From Davidsoniella eucalypti (lineage: Eukaryota > Ascomycota > Sordariomycetes > Microascales > Ceratocystidaceae), in assembly GCA_004009845.1 (NCBI GenBank), contig RMBW01000003.1, positions 744,001 to 808,000 on the forward strand: a DNA stretch of 64,000 bases, read 5' to 3'. The translations under genes and the position numbers were made by a program. Numbering within the stretch: the stretch's first letter is position 1; the number at the start of each line of letters is the position of its first letter. Below are positions 33,993 through 46,600 of the stretch, piece by piece. A model generated the notes under the pieces. It was not told the origin of the DNA, did no database searches, and saw only the letters and a list, made by a program, of their open reading frames with translations.

Positions 33993-35055
33993 TTAAGCCT
34001 TGACGGCCTTCTTGCGTCCACCCTTCTTGGGCTCTTCCTTGTCTTCATTGGGCTTGTTAGAAGCACGGCGGCGCTTCTTATCGGGAGTAGGACCGGCCAG
34101 ACCAGCAGTAGGAATAGCACCGGGAGCGACGAGACCGACAAGTTCCTCGCCATCGGCAGCGCTCTTACGCTTCCGGCTAGCAGCGGGCTTCTTAGCCTTC
34201 GCGGTAGTAACAGTGGAGAGGTCGGCATCATCCTCGCCCTGAGCGTCGATGGTACCCGAAACAGCCTGGAGCTGATCGTTTATCGAGTTCTGCTCGGCGT
34301 GATCATCGGAAGGAGTGAAGATGCTGTGATCGTTGGCATACTTCAGGGCATCTTCATCAGTCATGTCCTTGGCATCGGGGTTACCGTGCTTGTATGAGTG
34401 GACGCGGGCGTTGTACAGGCGCAGGTTGTACTGGTAGGCCTGGTTCCACATGCGCTTCTCGGTGACATCCATAGAGGCCCAACGACGCTGACCTTCGTCT
34501 TGGACGGCACGCTTGGGGGCCTCGGTGCCGAGGTCGTTGGCAATAATGGGACGAGCAGTCTGCATGTACAAAAAGTACGGCGTCAAGGGACGCTTGGGGG
34601 CGTTGGGGTCGTGGGTACGCTTCTTGCGCTCCTTCTTCTCCTCGACAACTGGCAGCGTTGGTAGCAGTACCGGGCCACCGCTTAGGGCTGCCGACATCGT
34701 CGCCTCCAGGTTGGCCAAGACATCCTCAGTGCCATCGGGCGGGGTGCTCAGACCCAGAAGCAGGTTGGTTTGGCGCAGGTAGTCGTCGCTAAACGACTTG
34801 ATCAGCTGCTGAATGATAGTGAGCCGGCCATAGACCTGTAGAGATGTACAGTTAGTATTGTTACAGTGTGCAGCAGAAAAACGAGTAGATTGGAGGGCTT
34901 ACCGAGTCGCGAACGCGAATGAAGTTGTCAACATCGATGACAGGCGGGCGCGGAGCAGCCACGATATTGTTGCCGGGAATCACAGAAGCGGGAGCAACGT
35001 TGACGACTCCAGTAGCCGTGGCGGCGGCCTTGTTGGCTTTAGAGGGGCGGGCCAT
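33993..35055 (-). CDS. HMG-box chromatin protein
   Basis: Two exons, 34903-35055 and 33993-34835 (67-nt intron), encode 331 residues. A single HMG box runs from about residue 126 (HDPNAPKRPLTPYFLYMQ) to about 200, with the expected aromatic and basic residues. Upstream, residues about 50-90 form a helical segment beginning VYGRLTIIQQLIKSF. The C-terminal third is basic and disordered with several KKRRR/KRK nuclear-localisation-like patches and an AT-hook-like GGRKK end. It should bend or bind DNA in the nucleus; the layout recalls fungal Nhp10-like subunits of INO80, but this is a resemblance only. The initiator ATG gives MARPSKANKA, itself a basic/AT-hook-like start. Confidence 0.9.
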
Positions 35056-38000
35056 TGTTGTTTTTTAGGCTTGGTATTAATTTTCGTTGTCCCTTCAGGT
35101 GGAATTGAAATGGGTTAACGAGGCCCTGTGTTTAGAGGCCTAATTCAATTGATGTTGTTGTAGTGCTTCTGTTGATGGTAGAAGCCTAAGCGCGTCAGTA
35201 ATATGGACGACAGTGGGCAGGGTAGTGGAGTATATTGAAGAAGAGCTTTTAAAAAAGAATTATAGTGAAATAGTGGCCAGAAAAATAGAGAGTGGTCAGT
35301 GGACTGGCGATGATTGAGAAGCCTCTGAAGAAAAAGTAAGAAAGGCAAGTTGGAGGGGGTGATAAAGAGATAGAAAGAGAGGAAAAGTAGAACCAGAACA
35401 GCCTGGGGGGCGCGTTTGCTGGGGTACTGGCCCAGCTTTATTCTTTTTTGAAGGGCCTGTCAGGCTGCTGCTAATCAGTAACTCCTCCTGGCTCCTCCAG
35501 CTTTTTTTTACTTGTTGTGTAAATTTTTTTTATGGGCTTCTTTTTTTTTTCTTGTTCCAGTTGTTATTGTGTGCAGCGCGTTTTTTTTTTTTTTTTCGGG
35601 GCTTCCAACTTTTTTCAGACAAAATTTCCAGTGCGTCGGGGGTGTGTGGCCCTTTTTTTTGCTTTTTTTTTCCTGGCGCTGCTGAATGTAATGCGCTGAT
35701 TGGATGGGTCCTAGGCGACTGTAGCAGGTGCTACGCTTTTAATTATGTATTAAAACCATTACCCTTCTGTTATCTTGGTGCCTGTTTTGCTCTCTCTGTG
35801 CTAGTTTAGTCTACCACAATTGTTTCTCACGCCTGCACCACATCAAAAAATCGCCATACAGGGGGGCCTCAACTTTTGCCAATGTTGTTGTCCTTTTCTT
35901 TTCTTTTTACGCCTGTCTTGCAGGGCCCACTACAATTCAATCGCGCACTGTGTCTTGCAGGGGACCACTTACCGGTCAGAGTACCACTAGACAGCACAGT
36001 AACATAGCCTGCATGCCATTGGGGTCAAAAGTGCATTGACATAGCTACTATAAGTCTCCCTGCTAGCAGCCAGCTGAACGCGATACATAGGCACAGCTAG
36101 AGTCAGCCGCATGTATGAATACTTTTACGAGATGTCCATCACTAACCGTGTACCCGTCGAACTCTCTGTGCCACTGAAAGTTTCCTATTTGGTGCTTTGT
36201 TTTGATGTCGCGTACAGTAGAATCATCCGCCTGACCACATTATCCTCACTGTGTTTTTTTTCTTAACTCGCAGTGTGTCCATGCTTGGGTGCAAATCAGG
36301 CAGCATTCGGTCCTGCGCTGCGCTGACTGATTTCTCTATTCTGTTTTTTTTCTTCACAGCTTTGCCTTTTGTTTTTCAACTATGACATTAGGCTACTCGC
36401 CTATCCTAGATGGAATGGGGGTTGAATCAACTGAGCCCATTCTATCGGCCTTGGGATTGATTTCTTATCGCTTGGCCTTCTTTTAGAGGACACTGAACGC
36501 GACTAGAAACGGCTTGCAGCGGGTATGGTCAGAGGCCAGAGGACAGGACATGCTTTGGTCAGGCAGGCATAGGCATGAAATTATGGTGTGGTTCTGGTTC
36601 CAAAAGCCAAGCTTATCGCAGGTCCTTCATTTCATTTCATTTCATATCTTTATGACAACGTTTCCACCCAGCAGTTCCAATAATCACAGATCACTGATTC
36701 CAGCCAGCATCGCTATTTCCAATTTGCTTTCTGGTGGCTCTTTCAGTGCCGTCAAGTCTTCACCGTAAAATCACCAACTGAACTAATGAGTCTCAAGTAC
36801 TTTCTTTATCGTCTGGACTATTCCTAATATTCGATGAATATCTCACCAGCGGACTCGAAAAACGATGCACTTCTATCTTGCATACCACATAATCGTCAAG
36901 CGTCGAAAATCTCGGGTACAGTCGGAAATAGGTGCATACAAGTATCTCATATGTATCGATATAACAAAAGATTCAATCTTTGAGACCTCGTAGACAGCAT
37001 TCTCATGAAAATCGCAGCTGTGAAGAGCCATCAGTTGTGCGGATGTTCTTCTCTGATATCACAGGGTGCTTGTGCAGTGGTTTTTGGTGGTGTTTTAGGC
37101 CCTTCTAAAGTCCGGATGGCGACGTCTAATGAAGCCGGCTTTGAACCTTCTGTTATGACACTACCTGGCAGCGACACCTGAAGCCATCATCGCTGAAATC
37201 GCTGGGAGGTTGGCGCTCGTGTTTCCATTGCCCAGTCAGTTCGCTTGGCTTGGACAGCCGACCAAACGAGCGAAGAAACCCCGAAGGGACAGGCCAAGTG
37301 AGCCAATCCAATCCAATAGCTTTTATTTCCCTTAGCAGTGCACAACAGAACATCCACCACAGGCTTAGCCAGGACTAAAATAATGCCTTGGTTGCGCGAT
37401 TTTGTCGCTTTTGGGGGGGTTTCAGTCTAAAATCAAAGCCCAAGCCCTACAATCCAGCTGGCGGTGTCTTTTAGTGTACTCAAAATGCGCTACGTAGACA
37501 TAGTGAGGTCAGCTGTCTGTCACCTCATCAGGCAATCAAATTTCTTTCCAATGTAGCTAATCTCTACTCTGCTGGTTATTTTATCGGGCGTTAATTCCAA
37601 TTATTTGCAGGACATTCTGGAGAAATTAAGGCCGCTGCTCCAATTTGGTTGGCTATCCCATCGATTTGGCTCTTCTTCTTTTTTTTTTGTCGGGGCACAC
37701 GCGCCCCCCAAATCGAAAGTCATAATCAACGCCTCGCTAGCCGATCATCGGTCGTTTAGGCCCTTCTGGCTTCTGCTGAGCCCCCACAGCCTTGACTCTT
37801 CTTTTCCATAGTCCGCGCAGTTTTGCTTTGCTTTTTACTGAAATCATAGCAAGACTATCGTCACAACAGTACCAGAGCTAGAATTAAGATCACTTCAGTG
37901 CTTCGCAATTATCTTACCGTAATTAAGTCAGGGCCTGCCTTAGCACAACACTAAAGCTTCCCAAAATTTACCCAACACTGGACGGCCTGTATAACAAGAC

Positions 38001-40625
38001 CCGAATCCCTCTTTTCTACTGCTTTTCATCGGCATGACCAACCAAACTATCAGCCCACCTGTAGCCAATTCCAACGCGTCAACTAGCCTTTCAACTTTTG
38101 TACTAAACATCTGAGCGTAGTACTGCACTGTTCTTTTTTATATGTATTTTTATTTCTTTGCCAAAATGAAAACGTAGCAAATTTTAATCCCAACATATGT
38201 AATTATTTCTTCGTAAATATGCCTATACAATGAGTTGTTAAAATCTTATATTAAACCATTGACAATGAAACCTTTTCTAGGTGTGGCTCGATTGTTGGTT
38301 CAACTACTAGTCATATAACAGCTTCATAATACACTTAACATACTTGCCGTAAAAAACATTTAATATAGCTATCTGGTAGCCAAATTATAAAAGAATTGAT
38401 TCGAGAAGAATTGGTGAACCTCAAATATCCTTTCTCGTTCAACGATACTTTTTTACTTGATATGGGTTATGAACAACCCTAATGATCGTATATCACCGCA
38501 CATACAGCATTATCAATATTCTCGTATTCAGAACGAGCGTTGGTATACAAACTTGCCAGTAATTGACTAAGTGTAAGCCCTGTAAATAAGGGTTGACCCA
38601 ACCACCTATATGTACGTACATTCATGCAGGCTCATCAATATTTAACGATCGGCCTCTTGCCTGTCAATACTAAGTCCGAGAGTCCTAGCCTATTACATCA
38701 TGCCTTTGGCTGGCTGCTCAACAGAGTGAACCATGATAACCGACTGATTAAGACCCTGGTTCTCTCCATGTGCTCAGCAGCACAAGAGGAAAAACTTAAC
38801 CAATCAACCAAACGAACAGAAAGTGAAACGGGAGCAAGGGCTTGGGATGCTTGTCAAGCTGATCTACTGCACCAGGTCATTAAGCAGTAAAGATCACAAT
38901 AGTCACAGAGACTTGAAGATTGAGACCTGAACTGGACAGCGACCAAGTCAAGTTGAGCAAACCACATGCTCGTCTTAGGCTGGCACGATTGATTGATTGC
39001 TTGACGCATCGGCGACATGACAGCCGCTGATGGGAAGATCAAGAATGAATATATATTCAATGGCTTGGAATCTTGCGCTGGTTCGACTTGTGGTAGTGAT
39101 TACATCGTATCGATGCGTATAATTGCGAATTGTAGTGTCTCCTTGTAATGGGAGGCCGCCTTTATTCCCCGCAGTTTGCTGTAAGATATCATATTTGTAC
39201 ATTCTGTACTTTTTTTTTTTTGAATTAAAAAAAGTATGTATGTACATACATATGCAATCTAGCCATTATTTTATCAGGAGGCGCAACATTTTGGCAGTGT
39301 TGGCTAGTTCTGGAGCTATTTTAGCTTGAGTTGTTAGCTGAACCCTTGGGATTGGACGTTAGCTCCTTACGAGGTCCTGTGAAGGTCGTGATCACCCCGC
39401 TAATTCCAGCCTTGGTGTTTTTAGGGTCTTTTGTGGCCTTTTGTCCTTTACTTGTGTTCCTGGAAGTGCTATTACAACCCGAGGGGTCACTAAATTAGGC
39501 TGTCTGCGACTCACTACAAAAAGGAAGAAAAATGCAAAAATAAAATTGAAACGAGCTCTGTGGTGCCCACTAAATGCGCATATCACAAGGAGACGCTGCC
39601 AAAACGTAAAACGCACATTGGCCCATCACAGCTAATTTGAAACGGCAGTCTAGCAGCATTTCAGTCGCATTTTTTCTCTTAAGCTTGAGCTTGGGACAAG
39701 AGCTCGGGATGGCCATGCGACATGTCACCCGTAGTCTATTGGCTTGGCCCCCGCAGCTGCCGACAGTAGAACAGCAGCACGATAATTCGAGTTCGTGACG
39801 CCGTATTTGCGTAAAACAAGATGCAAATGCCGGGAAATGCTAACGGCCAGAAAACACTATGCATAGTTGTACATATTGAGATATAAAGAAACTTGATAAT
39901 GAAGAGCGAGACAGAACGAGACAGAACGATATAGAAGAAAAAACATAGGAAACGGCAAAGCAAGTAGCTACCCCTCCAACGGTCGCTCTGCCCCTCTCTT
40001 CAGCTGGACCTGGCGGGGGAAGGAGGGAGCTTAGAATTGGGCAGTTCCCTCCCTCCTTCCTGCCAACTCCTCCGTTTTGCGCTATGTCTTGATATGCTTT
40101 GTTTTGACTTATTATGTAGTGCTTAGCGCATTGCTATTGATGATTACCTTCTCGTACCGGTGCTGTAGCAGGACAGCGCTTTCTAGTACTGTTTCAATCG
40201 TCAGTATGGCGTCTATACAGCTCCCCTCTCCAGGTTATCCTCGAAACAAGGAGAACGTCGTAACCAGCATGAGGGAAGGAGTTGTAGCCTGGAAACTGCC
40301 CTTCGGTCGTGCAATGCCTTCCGTTTGTTCACGTTTGTTTACATCTGCTGTGTTCCAGGGCAGGCAGGTACCTCCGTAGTTACCTATTTGCACCTAGATA
40401 TTGCTTTGGATCTGCTACCTGCAGATATTTGACCATTCGACCCCATTCTTTGTTAGTTCTTTAGAAAGGGCCCTCCTCCCTCCTTCTTTCCGTCCATTTC
40501 CATTCTTATTTTCTTCTTCTTCTTCTCTCTTCTTCCTTTCTTTGTTGCTTCAAGCATATCCATCCATCAAACACCACCCATCTTACCATATCTTTACCTG
40601 CGTTCTGGTACCGCAGCATATAATC
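35056..40625. other. 5.6 kb gene-poor spacer between HMG-box gene and HET-C
   Basis: The largest gap of the window. It holds long T runs (35522-35600, 35650-35670), three tandem CCAAT pentamers (37303-37317), ATTTC repeats near 36628-36645, and an AT-rich part (38120-38560). None of the short frames on either strand shows a domain, a signal peptide or splice-joined continuity. A CT-rich tract (about 40500-40555) marks the HET-C core promoter. A long noncoding RNA or an extended regulatory region is possible but not shown. Confidence 0.5.
37303..37317 (+). promoter_or_regulatory. Three tandem CCAAT pentamers
   Basis: CCAAT occurs three times head-to-tail without a gap. CCAAT is the binding word of the Hap2/3/5 (HapB/C/E) complex. 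It lies about 3.3 kb from HET-C and 2.3 kb from the HMG-box gene, so any target is unclear. Confidence 0.3.
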
Positions 40626-43600
40626 ATGTTCTCTCTGCAGCCTTCCCAACTCCTGGTGCTGCTGACCGTGCTGGTCTTCATGACCCGCCCTGCCGCCGCC
40701 TTTGGAGCTGGTAACATTGGCGGCGCTTCCAAGATCGAAGGCCAGAACTGTACGTCCAATGTTGTCTCCAAACTCTATCTCGCCGCCAGATACTAACCCG
40801 CATCGTAACTTCTCTATAGGGCGTCACGGTGATATCGAAGATGCCCTCGCCGTCCTATCCATGGCCAGCGCTCTCAACGGCAAGAAGTTCAACAAGCTCC
40901 AGATCTCCCGAGTCTACTTCGGTAACTGGCTCCGCGATTACTCACAGGCAGTCGATGTCGGCACCGTCAAGAATGTCTCCGCCGAGGCCATCCGTCTTCT
41001 ACTCTCGATTCTCGGCTTCCTGACATTTGGTTACGGCTCTGGTGAATTCGAGGTCACTGCCGAGCGTCTGGGTTGCTACCGCCCCGAGGAGCACATCGAC
41101 AACCCCAAGGACTATGCTGACAACGTTGATGCCCGTCAATACGATCGTCGCCTGAGAGGCCCCGTTGACGAGGAGGTCGAACTGGCCGTCGATCCCGAGA
41201 CCGGCCTGAAGAACTATATTGCCAACGAAAATGTCCGCATTACTACTGCTTCTGGCCACTGTCGCAAGCTTTTCGAGAAGTGTATCGAACATGGTCGTGC
41301 CTACCGTGATGGTCGCGACAAGGCCGACAAGTACGAGTCTCTGCGTCTGCTGGGTACCGCCTTGCATTGTCTCGAGGGTCAGTTTAGGAAACATTCTAGG
41401 TGGATTACACGCTCAATAGGGTAATGCGGAATACTGACATAACGCACAGACTACTTTGCCCACAGCAACTACATCGAACTGGCTCTGATCGAGCTGGGCG
41501 AGCGTGAAGTTTTCCCTCACGTCGGCCGTAACACCAAGCTTCAGATCGAGGGTGTCAATGATGAGGTTTACCCCATCGTTACCGGTACTTTCGGTGGTGT
41601 CGATTTCTTGCACTCTGTCACTGGTGAAGGTACGTCAGAAAAACAGCCCGATATAAAAATCAAACGCCGTTGCCATTGTGGTTTAGCCCTATAATAAATC
41701 CATTTCTAGATTCGGCAATGTCTACTCGTGGTTGTAGTGCAACTATAAGGGTTCTTGTCCATATTCTAGAAGTATGCTTTGCTTCCATTAACGGCATGTG
41801 AAATAATTCCTGGTTGCATGGAATTTTCTATTCAGCTGTATATCTATGAACATAGCAGGCGGTCATTAAAAGATGTATCGGATAACTAACACATTACTGC
41901 GTTGTAGTTTCCGACAAACTAGCACAGAACGAGTTGGAGGAGCTTGAGGGCACTCTTCAGGACTCCAAGAACAAGGACACCAGCCTACTTCGTGAGCTTC
42001 TGGATAAGATCCCCGATGGTGTCTTTGGCGGTAAGCATAAGAGCGATGAGCTAGACGAGATCCAGGCCAATGCTACCACTACCCAGATGCAGGGTACTTC
42101 CGTGTCCCCTCGTGACCCCGAAGCTTTCGCTGTCTACACTGGCCAGGTCTTTGAGAGCATCATGCCCGCCATCGAGTTCCACGATAGCATCCTGAAGGCT
42201 ATCTCTACTGCGATTGAGAGGATTCCTATCCTCCCCAAGATTATCGAGCAACTAGAGGAGCAGCTGTCCATCTGGGTCTTTAGCATCATTGCCCCCACCA
42301 TTGTTCCTATTGTCCAGCAGATGCGCTCAGAGATGAAGACTGGTTCCGACGAGATCATTCAGAGCAGTGAGGCTGCTCAGCATGTTGTCTTCACTGACGA
42401 CGAGTCGTCTAACCCCACGCACTCGATGCTGTCTAAGGACCATTTCTCTAATGTAAGAGCCCGTGTGCTGCTGCTAATAGTTTGAGAAGAAATATGGGAA
42501 TATATATACTAACTTTGTGTGTACAATAGCTCCTGAACGAGCCTGCCGGTCGGGCTGCTTCTACTATGGTCAAGTGGGTTGTTCCCCAGATCATGGAGGC
42601 AATGGACTCTGACAATGACCCGAGCGATGTCATTGATAACTGCATCTTCGGTATCTTTGTCCACCCTGCCCAGCGCAACCTTGGTAACAGCACCCGCCGC
42701 CAAGGTCGTGAGAAGATCTACAGTGTCATTAAGGAGTGGTGGAATGACCTTGGTGACGATGGCCAGAGAAATTACCGTGAGTATCTGTCACGCAACGGTG
42801 TCCAGCAGGGCAAAAACCACAAGACTGGTGTCGTTGACACTGGCCACGGCCACGGCTGCACCGGTGGCTTACACATGCACAAGCAGTTTAGCAACAAGGA
42901 GCCCGAGACTATAGAGGATCGTATCGCTGGTGCTGCCGCCGGTGCTATCCTGGAGGGTGCCACTGGTGCTTTCAGCGGGTTTGTCTCCCAGAACACGGGT
43001 GTCAACCTTCAGTCGTACAAGCGCCCCGATGAGAAGCCTACCTCTCCTGGCGGCTTCCTAGGTGGTCTTGTTGGCAGCTTCCTGAGCAAAGCCAGTGGCA
43101 ACGATGACGACGATGATAACCGCCATAGCTCCCAAAGCCAGAACCAAAGCAGCGGAAACTATGCTAGCAGCACATTTAGCAGCAACCAACACCGCCGTAA
43201 TGAAAACGAGGAGACCAGCTACTCTAGCAACACCTACAGCAGCCACCATAGCAGTCGCCGCAACGATGATGACGATGACAACAGCAGCAACAGATATGGC
43301 AACAGCTCCAGTGGTTACGGAGGTAGTGGTGCTGCATCGGACTACTATGGAAACAACCGGGGCGAGGAGCGCCAAGAGTCTAGCTACAGCAGCCATCATC
43401 AGTCTCGCCGTCGTGATGATGACGATGAAGATAGCAACAGCTACAACCGCCGCACAGAGCAGTCTAGCTATGGCCGCCGCGAGGAGCAGTCAGAAAGCTA
43501 CGGTGGTGGCCCTGGAAGCTATGGTGGCCCCGGAGGCTATGGTGGCTCTGGAGGCAACTATGATGGCGGTCGTGGTGATTATGGCGGTGACGATGGTCGC

Positions 43601-43639
43601 CGTCACGGTGGTCGGGACTCAGACGAGCGTAGATGGTAG
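40626..43639 (+). CDS. het-c: Heterokaryon incompatibility protein HET-C
   Basis: Secreted/membrane-associated protein of the HET-C family; in Neurospora, different het-c alleles plus pin-c trigger cell death on hyphal fusion. Five exons: 40626-40749, 40820-41377, 41450-41629, 41908-42452 and 42530-43639; introns 70, 72, 278 and 77 nt; 838 residues. Residues 1-24 are a signal peptide (LLVLLTVLVFMTRPAAAFGAG). The splice at 40749/40820 makes the conserved GQNWRHGDIED; exon 2/3 joins LHCLED-YFAHSNY. The region around exons 3-4 (SVTGEVSDKLAQNE) is where specificity polymorphism lies in Neurospora. The C-terminal ~190 residues are low-complexity: Ser/Asn/Asp-rich, then Gly/Tyr-rich, as in other HET-C proteins. 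No HET-domain gene is adjacent. Confidence 0.95.
43235..43441 (+). repeat. Imperfect 57-bp direct repeat inside HET-C tail
   Basis: Units at 43235-43291 and 43385-43441, 150 bp apart, encode YSSHHSSRRNDDDDDNSSN and YSSHHQSRRRDDDDEDSNS. A weaker Asp-rich relative sits near 43100. Probably an expandable coding repeat. Confidence 0.7.
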
Positions 43640-46600
43640 AACTTCTGCTGTTCGCTGTAAACACACATGGTTTCTTTACTACTATGCCCCGCGCTTGAAT
43701 ATTGCGTCAAGGACTCTGGCATGTTGTTGAACTTTTTTTTTTTGGTATGACAAAAACAAAACAGAAAAAAAGAACAGCAGGATGACATTGGACTTGAATT
43801 ATAAACCGTGTTGTATACAGTGTCTCTGGCTGATATTCTACGCCTATGGAAATAAAATGATATGAAATCCTATCTACGGACTTTTCTTTCTCTGTGACGT
43901 GAATGGAGCAGAAGTGAAATCAAAATGCATGACATGATAGAAGATGGTGAAATTGAATATTGGGTGATAGATATGTAATGAGACTAGTTAGTGTTGTATG
44001 GGCTGAAAGGACGCTCAAGTGACTGATATATTGACTGTAAATGTGGGCAAGATGACCTAGAAACTTCCTGACAAGAAGGAGATATCATTTGTGTGATAGT
44101 TGTGATTACTGAAGATCATGATGTGAACGTGTTTTTTCTTTCGTAGACAAGAATCAAGGGAAAGAAAGCACCATGGCAATATTTATCCGAAACGGCAGGT
44201 TAATCAGGGATATAATTTATTTATAGTTGTAGCTGTGGCTAGTTGGACACATTTGGCATTTTCGTTGTTTTGTTTTGTTGGAGTCGGTCATCGTGTCAGA
44301 ATTGTCAGAATAATAAACAAGCTGTTAGTTATGACTGATAGGTCAGTCAGTTTCTTGAAACCAAATAGAACTGGATGACTATGGGAAGATTCCAAGACTA
44401 AAAAGGAAAAAGAAAAAGGCATAGTTATTTGGATTTATATCTCTCCGGTATTTTGATTCTACCATTCTTTTCTTCTTTCTTTTTTTTGGTTCATCGGAGA
44501 TACGAAATTCCAAGCATTCCGTCCGACTCTAGAATAAAGACTTACAAGAAAAAAAGAACTAAAACCTTTTTATGAATCAACCGATGCCAAGCCAAAGGAC
44601 CAATTCAAATTCAGCTGCTGATCGTCGTAGGATAAAATGCTACTTGATGTGTGTACTTGGTTACTTTGTTGGTAGGGGGAATCTCTTAGCCTTAGCGGTG
44701 AGAAACAAAAGAACATGGCAGCTAAGAAAAAGAACAAGCTTTTGGCGATGGAAGGCTTGGCATAAAACAAGAGCCGGGTTATTATTAATTATTTCCTTTC
44801 CAAATGGGCGATGAATAAGAAAAAGCTTGTTTTTCTATTATTACTTTTTTGTTAGCGATCGTCATTAGTATTAGGGTCGGATCATGAACTTTGCTGGCTG
44901 GCTGGGTTTGAAACCAGGAAGAGAGAAGAACCGATCACAGCGTGGCTAATTAGAGTGCCGTCAATTTAGGAAGCATAGAGACATGCCAAGCTTAATCGAT
45001 GTCTTTCTCTCTTCTGTACGAACAGTCGAGCGAACAGTAGAGCGAGTTCCAGCGAAATAAAACGCAGAGCATCGTGATCTGCAGAACCCCAAAGCAACGC
45101 AGCAGCAAACTATAATTCTTTAATCAAGTATCAAGATTAGATTAGTTGCTACATGTACGTACAAATACAGCATTTAATGTTATAATAAAATAAAACGCCC
45201 GGGGCTCCTCCTTCTTTTGTTTCCTGTCCCGTGCGGTGAGTTGAGGAAAGACGAGCCGAGGGTGGGCAAGGAAAAGCATCAACAAGTGGTTGATCTGGGG
45301 CAAGCTGAGTTGATGGACAACGAGAGACTAAGAAAACGGTGTTGGGAAGAGGCCGAGTCGGTGCTTCAACACAAGACTAGCGACATCTTGGCTTTTCTTG
45401 ACCCGAGTAAAGACGCCATGAGATAATAGATGATATCATTGTTTTCGCTGGTTTGTTAGTTGTACTGTAGTTATACTGTAGTTGGTTGTAAGTATATTGA
45501 GCGAAAACTAGAGACAACTTGGCATGGCTGCGCCTCGTCACCGTCAGACGAAATAACTTGCTTCTTTCTTCTTCTTTCTGTCTCTTCCATCCTGTTTCTA
45601 GAGAGAAATAGCAAATAGACAAGACAGAGCAAAAAAGAAGGCGGGGCATAGGCTAATCCTCCCCCGGACACTAGAAGGTAAAGGTGCATTAGCCATGGCC
45701 ATGCAAATCTTCCTGACATTAGCAGCAAGTAGCACTAGTAGCACAACTCTGGTTTCTGATAGTCCGTCAGTTAGTTTCTCGGCTAGATGTCATGACTGTC
45801 CATTCTCTTTCTTCTCTTTCCTTCTCCCTCCGGCCACTGGATAGGAAGACAGGAAACGTGTCTAGATCGGAACTTCATGATATAGTAATGACTGCTGAAA
45901 AAAAAAATGAAAAAAAGAAAACATGGGCAGCTTGATTAACTGATGATTTGATCCTTTGTCCGATTCTTCTGTCACGTTCTTTGCAAGTTACGGACAGGGG
46001 GTTAGCAAATAGAAGCTAGGATCTCTGGTCTCTTTTAGGTGATATATCGATGTGTTTCTATCAGAGTGTGCTTTCTCAAACAAGAGTTGCCTGTATTCTC
46101 AAACAATGAACAGCGAGTCAGAGAGACGGAGAGAATAGGATGGGCCAAGCATAGGCCGATGACGAAGGGGGTAGCTGAGGTTTCTGGGTCTGTTTTTTCT
46201 TCCTGTTTGTCCGCTTCGTCGGCATCTTCCTATAGACAGGCTTGGGAATATCAGTTAAATAACAAGACGCAAGATCCACCTGTAGTGGCACCGGGACTCA
46301 AGGCCCTGTCACAGCAGCAACAGTAGCCGCAGCCGCAACCGCCATTCATATGTATCAGTACTACGAAGATGCTGGGAGCGAGATGCTATGAATATGAATG
46401 AAGGGGGGAGAAAGCAAGATAGCCCACGAGGAGAGCTCTGTCTTTCCATAGCCTGTGCTTGTCTTTCGGTCTATTTCCTTCTTTGTTCCTGTTTGGGCCT
46501 CTGAAGACGAGATCTTTCCATTTCCATTTTGGGGATTTCCTGTTGTATGCTTGTTTCCCTATACAGTTATGCAGCTATCAACAACCACAACCCGATCCCT

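Noticed and set aside
43095..43730. 211-codon Ala/Thr/Met-rich plus frame and antisense frames over the HET-C tail
   Set aside because: Out-of-frame readings of the GAT/AGC-rich repeats of HET-C.
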